NCBI GenBank assembly: GCA_964493945.1
Contig: CAZBQG010000021.1
Span: 1 to 26,778 of the forward strand
From: CAZBQG01 sp964493945
GTDB lineage: Bacteria > Pseudomonadota > Alphaproteobacteria > Rhodospirillales > UBA2165
Reading direction: 5' to 3'
DNA: 26,778 nt
The notes under the pieces were generated by a model. That model ran no database searches. It had not been told where the DNA came from and saw only the letters and a list, made by a program, of their open reading frames with translations. The position numbers and the translations under genes were made by a program. Of this stretch, positions 22,902-26,778 are shown piece after piece (position 1 is the stretch's first letter; each line of letters starts with the position of its first letter).

Positions 22902-24425
22902 TCAATATCCCTCGGTATGATGAGTGTCCAAATCCCCGAACCGGGTGAAGGTGCCGTCGAAATAAAGCTTGATCGTCCCCGTCGGCCCGTGTCGTTGCTT
23001 GGCTAGGATGACATCGGCTTCGTTGCGCACTTTTTCCAGTTTTTCTTCCCAGAGATGGGAGCGCTCGGCGTATTTATCCATCCCCTCGTCGGCCCTTTCC
23101 GTGGGCTCGGCCCGTTCCAGATAATAGGATTCGCGGAAGATGAAGGCGACCACATCCGCATCCTGTTCGATAGTGCCTGATTCACGCAGATCGGACAATT
23201 GGGGGCGCTTGTCTTCGCGTTGCTCGACGGCGCGCGAAAGCTGGGACAGGGCCAGCACCGGCACGTCCAATTCCTTGGCCAGGGTCTTGAGTCCCCGGGT
23301 GATCTCGGCGATTTCCTGGACCCGGTTGTCGTTGCGCGTGGCACTTTCCATAAGCTGCAGGTAATCGACGATGATCAAGCCCAGCCCTGGGCCGCGTTTG
23401 AGCCTTCTCGCCCGGGTGCGGAGCGCGCTGACCGAAAGGGCGGGGGTGTCATCAATGAAGATGGGCAGGTCATGCAGGGTCTGGCTGCCGAGCGCCAGCT
23501 TGTCGAATTCCTCATTGGTCAAAACTCCCCGGCGCATGCGGTCCGATGCGATCTCGGTCTGTTCGGACAAGATGCGCGCGGCCAATTGTTCAGCCGACAT
23601 TTCCAGGGAGAAAAACCCGACCACGGCGCCGTCGGTGACTTTTTTCTCGCCGTTTTCGTCGGTCTGGGTCTTGTAGTCATAGGCTGCGTTGAGGGCGATA
23701 TTGGTGGCCAGCGCCGTCTTGCCCATGGAAGGCCGGCCCGCCAGGATGACCAGATCAGACGGGTGCAACCCACCCAGCAAATTATCAATATCGCGAAAGC
23801 CGGTGGCCACGCCGCTCAGCTTGCCGTCCCGCTTATGGGCCGCCTCGGCGACGCGGATGGCGCTGATCACCGAAGTCTTGAAACTTTGGAAGCCGCCTTC
23901 GGCCTCGCCGGTCTCGGCAAGCTTATACAGGCTTTCCTCGGCCTGTTCGATCTGGTGCACGCCCGTATCCTCGATTTCCGGGGAATGGGCTTCGTTGACC
24001 ATGGTCTCACCCAGATCGATCAGTTTGCGCTTCAGGTGCAGGTCATGAATGGTCCGCCCATATTCGTGGGCATTGATGATATTGACCATGGAGGCCGAAA
24101 GCTCGGCCAGATATTTGGAGCCACCCACCTCGGCCAGGGAGCCGTCTTGTTCAAAGAAATTCATCAAGGTGATGGGATCGGCGATCTGGCCCCGCTCGAT
24201 TAGCTTGGCGGTCACCTCGAAAACGCGACCATGGATGGGATCGGCGAAATGTTCGGGCCTGAGAAAGTCGGCCACTCTCTCGAAGGCGAAATTATTGGCG
24301 AAAATGGCACCCAGCAAGGCTTTCTCCGCCTCGAAATTGTGCGGAGGCGAGCGAAAAGAGTGAGGCGCACCTTCGGTTTCGCCGAGCGAAGTGATGTTTT
24401 CGTTGGTGGGGAGTGCGGTTGCCAT
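22902..24425 (-). CDS. dnaB: Replicative DNA helicase
   Basis: This 507-residue helicase unwinds DNA at the fork as a hexamer. It has the DnaB N-terminal helical domain (FEAEKALLGAIFANN through ADPIHGRVFEV), a linker and the RecA-like motor. The motor shows Walker A GRPSMGKT (230-237), SLEMSAEQLAARIL, Walker B GLIIVDYLQLM, LSQLSRAVEQRED and a C-terminal KQRHGPTGT motif. No intein interrupts it. An in-frame TTG lies nine bases upstream of the ATG at 24425. Neither start has a ribosome binding site, but CATAAT at 24441-24436 leaves only ten bases before the ATG, so a near-leaderless transcript is possible. It is the first gene of the operon running to 16750. Confidence 0.97.
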   Translation of the reverse strand: MATALPTNENITSLGETEGAPHSFRSPPHNFEAEKALLGAIFANNFAFERVADFLRPEHFADPIHGRVFEVTAKLIERGQIADPITLMNFFEQDGSLAEVGGSKYLAELSASMVNIINAHEYGRTIHDLHLKRKLIDLGETMVNEAHSPEIEDTGVHQIEQAEESLYKLAETGEAEGGFQSFKTSVISAIRVAEAAHKRDGKLSGVATGFRDIDNLLGGLHPSDLVILAGRPSMGKTALATNIALNAAYDYKTQTDENGEKKVTDGAVVGFFSLEMSAEQLAARILSEQTEIASDRMRRGVLTNEEFDKLALGSQTLHDLPIFIDDTPALSVSALRTRARRLKRGPGLGLIIVDYLQLMESATRNDNRVQEIAEITRGLKTLAKELDVPVLALSQLSRAVEQREDKRPQLSDLRESGTIEQDADVVAFIFRESYYLERAEPTERADEGMDKYAERSHLWEEKLEKVRNEADVILAKQRHGPTGTIKLYFDGTFTRFGDLDTHHTEGY

Positions 24426-24435
24426 GAGGGGCAAA

Positions 24436-24441
24436 ATTATG
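24436..24441 (-). promoter_or_regulatory. Candidate -10 box directly upstream of dnaB
   Basis: CATAAT on the minus strand matches five of six consensus bases and ends ten bases before the dnaB ATG. TTGGCG lies 15 bases further upstream, a poor -35. If used, the dnaB operon would be transcribed with almost no leader. Confidence 0.35.
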
Positions 24442-24502
24442 CCTCTCCCCGGGCGCCGCCAATACTAATTCCATGCACATGCCTGTGGAACATGGGGATA
24501 CA

Positions 24503-25249
24503 TTAACACAAGGTATCCATCCGTTCGGGATGATCGGTGAATATCCCGTTGATCCCCATTTGAAACATCTCCCGGGCGCGGGCCGGATCATTGACCGTAT
24601 GGGCCAACAGGCCAAAGCCCGCCCGCCGGATGGCTTCGGCCTGGGCGGTGGAGAGTTTGGCCTGGGCGGCATGCAGGCTGACGCAATCCAGCCGCTCCAG
24701 ACGTGCGCGCCAATCCCTGGGAACGGCGCCGCTGATCAGGCCCAGCGCCGGATGGCCCGGCAAACCCGCCATTACCTCCAGGGCCGTTTCGCTGGAGGAG
24801 GAAATTAATAGGGGCAGGGTGCCGGGCCAGCAGCGGTCCAGGGTGGCGGCGGCGGTGAGGGCGGTTTCCCGCTCCTGGCCACGGGCCGGCTTGATTTCCA
24901 GATTGAGCCCCATGCCCAGCCCGGAGACCAGCTCCAGCACTTCTTCCAGGCCGGGCACCCGGGCGCCTGCGAATTCGGGGGCAAACCAGGAGCCGGCATC
25001 CAGGGCCTGAATTTCGGCCAGACTGGCCTCGCTTACGCGTCCCTCCCCATCGGTCGTGCGCTGGAGCTTGCGGTCATGGAAGATGACGGGCGCATTGTCC
25101 CCGCATAGCATGACGTCCAGCTCGACCGCCCGGACCCCCATGGCGGCGGCCAGTTCGATTGCCGGGGCGGTATTTTCCGGCGCCGATCCGCTGGCCCCGC
25201 GATGGGCAATAACCGGGGGCAGGGCGGCGATGGTGGAGTGAAGGTCCAT
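24503..25249 (-). CDS. ugpQ: Glycerophosphodiester phosphodiesterase
   Basis: The 248-residue enzyme hydrolyses glycerophosphodiesters to glycerol-3-phosphate and an alcohol. It shows the GDPD barrel residues: H16-R17 in IAHRGASG, E25 in PENTAP, E43/D45 in AVELDVML, H58 in IFHDRKLQR and LNLEIKPARG near 114-123. The C-terminus has GLLAHTVNDP and GINGIFTDHPERM, also typical. There is no signal peptide, so it acts in the cytoplasm, like UgpQ. AGGA lies upstream of the ATG. It precedes dnaB in the same direction with a gap of 77 bases, which holds the possible dnaB promoter. No glycerol-3-phosphate ABC transporter genes are in view. Confidence 0.92.
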   Translation of the reverse strand: MDLHSTIAALPPVIAHRGASGSAPENTAPAIELAAAMGVRAVELDVMLCGDNAPVIFHDRKLQRTTDGEGRVSEASLAEIQALDAGSWFAPEFAGARVPGLEEVLELVSGLGMGLNLEIKPARGQERETALTAAATLDRCWPGTLPLLISSSSETALEVMAGLPGHPALGLISGAVPRDWRARLERLDCVSLHAAQAKLSTAQAEAIRRAGFGLLAHTVNDPARAREMFQMGINGIFTDHPERMDTLC

Positions 25250-25337
25250 CTAGTTCCTATTGGCGGGCAGAGGCGTTTCGCGCTAGGTTGCAAAAAAAGA
25301 GCCATTTTGAGCCAGAGACATGGGAGGTAAAGATAAA

Positions 25338-25354
25338 AATAACCGCGAATAACC
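25338..25354. repeat. Tandem AATAACC repeats one helical turn apart
   Basis: AATAACC occurs at 25338-25344 and again at 25348-25354, ten bases apart start to start. It lies in the divergent gap between the glycerophosphodiesterase and the TctA gene. The spacing suits a regulator binding site, but the repeats are short and could be chance. The rest of the gap (25250-25422) holds nothing else I can support. Confidence 0.22.
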
Positions 25355-25422
25355 TCATATGCCTGTGCGGCGGTTTGCGGAACCATGTTCATTGGTGTCC
25401 GGTTGCCGGCCGGGGGTAAGAA

Positions 25423-26778
25423 GTGGAATCTGATCCCATATTGATGGCCATGAAGGCGATCGCCATCGTTGGCGATCCCATGCGGCTCGTGTTTCTGGCG
25501 TCTGGCGTGCTCATGGGGCTGGTGCTGGGCATCATCCCCGGCCTGGGGGGCCTGGTGGGGCTGTCCATCCTGCTGCCCTTTACCTTTGCGCTTGATCCCT
25601 TCACGGCGCTGGCCATGTTGCTGGGGCTTTCCTCGGTAACGGTGACGTCGGACACCATTCCCGCGGTCCTGTTCAGCGTGCCGGGCACGGTGGGCTCGGC
25701 TGCCACCATATTGGACGGCTTTCCCATGGCCCAGAAGGGCGAGGCGGGGCGCGCCCTGGGGGCGGCCTTCACCGCCTCCGTGCTGGGCGGCCTGTTCGGT
25801 GCGGCGCTGCTGGGGGTCAGCATTCCCGTCCTCAGACCCCTGGTCTTGCTGATCGGGTCACCCGAGCTGTTGGCCATATGTATCTTCGGCTTGTCCCTGG
25901 TTGCGGCGCTCAGTGGCGGTGCACCGCTCAAGGGCATGGCGGCGGCCTGCATCGGGATCATGATCGCCACCATCGGTGAGGATCCCCAGACCGCAACTAT
26001 GCGTTGGACTTTTGATACCACTTATTTGTGGGACGGCTTGCCCATCGTGCCCTTTGCCATGGGGCTGTTCGCCTTGCCCGAGATCGCCGATCTGGTCATC
26101 GCCCGGCGGGGGATTTCGGGCAACAGCGATGTGGGCAACCGCTGGGCCCAGATGCAGGGCGTACGCGATGTTCTGAAAAACTGGTGGCTGGTCATCCGCT
26201 GCGCCTCCATCGGTTCCGTGCTGGGTGCCATCCCCGGCATGGGTGCCGCGGTCATCGACTGGATCGCCTATGGCCATGCGGCCAGGACGGAAAAGGGCGC
26301 GCCGGAGACATTTGGCAAGGGCGATGTCAGGGGCGTCATCGCGTCCGAAAGTTCCAACAATGCCAAGGAAGGCGGCGCCCTGATCCCGACTATTGCCTTC
26401 GGCGTGCCGGGCAGCGTGTCCATGGCCCTGCTGTTGGGCGCCTTTTTGATCCACAATATCGTGCCCGGACCTGATTTGCTGACCAAGCGCCTGGACGTGA
26501 CCTATACCCTGGTCTGGTCCATCGCCGTGGCCAATATTTTAGGAGCCGGCATCTGCTTTTTGTTTGCCGGTCAGTTGGCCAAGATCGCCCTCATCCGCAT
26601 CGGCATCCTGGCGCCCCTGATTTTGGCTGTCGTTTATGTGGGCGTCTTTCAGGCTTCCAACGCCTGGGGGGATTGGATTGCCCTGCTGGTCTTCGCCATT
26701 CTGGGTTGGGTGATGAAGCGCATGGATTGGCCCCGCCCGCCGCTCATTCTGGGTTTCGTTCTGGGCGGATTGATCGAG
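25423..26778 (+). CDS. TctA-family tripartite tricarboxylate transporter permease, 3' end cut off
   Basis: The 452 visible codons encode a very hydrophobic permease with the TctA signatures GIIPGLGGLVGLSILLPFTF near residue 33 and TIPAVLFSVPGTVGSAATILDG. Later come IPGMGAAVIDWIAYGHA and SESSNNAKEGGALIPTIAFG. TctA is the large inner-membrane subunit of secondary transporters that take up citrate, tricarboxylates or other organic acids with a periplasmic TctC binding protein. Members have about 500 residues, so only the tail is missing. A TAA stop precedes the GTG by three bases, and GGGGG lies six bases upstream, so the GTG at 25423 is the likely start; an ATG at 25444 is the alternative. Neither TctB nor TctC is upstream; they may lie beyond the window. 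Confidence 0.93.
   Translation, partial: MESDPILMAMKAIAIVGDPMRLVFLASGVLMGLVLGIIPGLGGLVGLSILLPFTFALDPFTALAMLLGLSSVTVTSDTIPAVLFSVPGTVGSAATILDGFPMAQKGEAGRALGAAFTASVLGGLFGAALLGVSIPVLRPLVLLIGSPELLAICIFGLSLVAALSGGAPLKGMAAACIGIMIATIGEDPQTATMRWTFDTTYLWDGLPIVPFAMGLFALPEIADLVIARRGISGNSDVGNRWAQMQGVRDVLKNWWLVIRCASIGSVLGAIPGMGAAVIDWIAYGHAARTEKGAPETFGKGDVRGVIASESSNNAKEGGALIPTIAFGVPGSVSMALLLGAFLIHNIVPGPDLLTKRLDVTYTLVWSIAVANILGAGICFLFAGQLAKIALIRIGILAPLILAVVYVGVFQASNAWGDWIALLVFAILGWVMKRMDWPRPPLILGFVLGGLIE

Noticed and set aside
24496..24519. Inverted repeat GGATAC/GTATCC over the stop of the glycerophosphodiesterase
   Set aside because: Large loop, no T-run, partly within the coding region; probably chance.

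Overview
The window looks like chromosomal DNA of an alphaproteobacterium, most likely of the Rhodospirillales type. Base composition is GC-rich by eye. The gene orders yfgM-bamB-der and dnaB-alr-radA-cvpA-purF-SDR and a structured RNA leader in front of serC all fit that group. I see no tRNA, rRNA, CRISPR array, transposase or phage gene. No gene-free stretch exceeds about 180 bases; the largest gaps are 816-987, 2533-2709 and 25250-25422.

Layout. (1) 1-5197 is an accessory segment: a PAS-domain sensor cut by the window edge and apparently frameshifted at its start (-), an acyl-CoA ligase (-), a small SAM methyltransferase (-), and, divergently, a TPR-glycosyltransferase gene split by a frameshift (+). 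Several gaps here are AT-rich compared with the rest. (2) 5255-8110 is the serine pathway: promoter, leader RNA, serC and serA, with the serA ribosome binding site abutting the serC stop. (3) 8128-10379 is a MoxR-type ATPase / VWA protein pair (CoxD/CoxE-like) whose stop and start codons overlap. (4) 10385-13824 (-) is yfgM-bamB-der: envelope protein translocation, outer-membrane assembly and ribosome biogenesis, with a good promoter. (5) 13850-16769 (+) holds a truncated FkbM-like methyltransferase with a strong terminator, then a probable operon of a small lipoprotein, a Sel1-repeat membrane protein and a frameshifted MFS transporter. (6) 16750-24425 (-) is the long operon dnaB, alr, radA, cvpA, purF, SDR and a methyltransferase. 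(7) 24503-25249 (-) is a glycerophosphodiesterase, and 25423 to the window end (+) is a TctA-family permease cut by the window edge.

Most of the window is housekeeping. I did not find a convincing new multi-gene defence or mobile system. The items most worth a second look are the serC leader with two mutually exclusive hairpins, a 16-codon ORF that exactly bridges alr and radA, near-leaderless promoters at the lipoprotein gene and perhaps dnaB, and three apparent single-base frameshifts that all fall in accessory genes (PAS sensor, TPR-glycosyltransferase, MFS transporter) while every housekeeping gene is intact.
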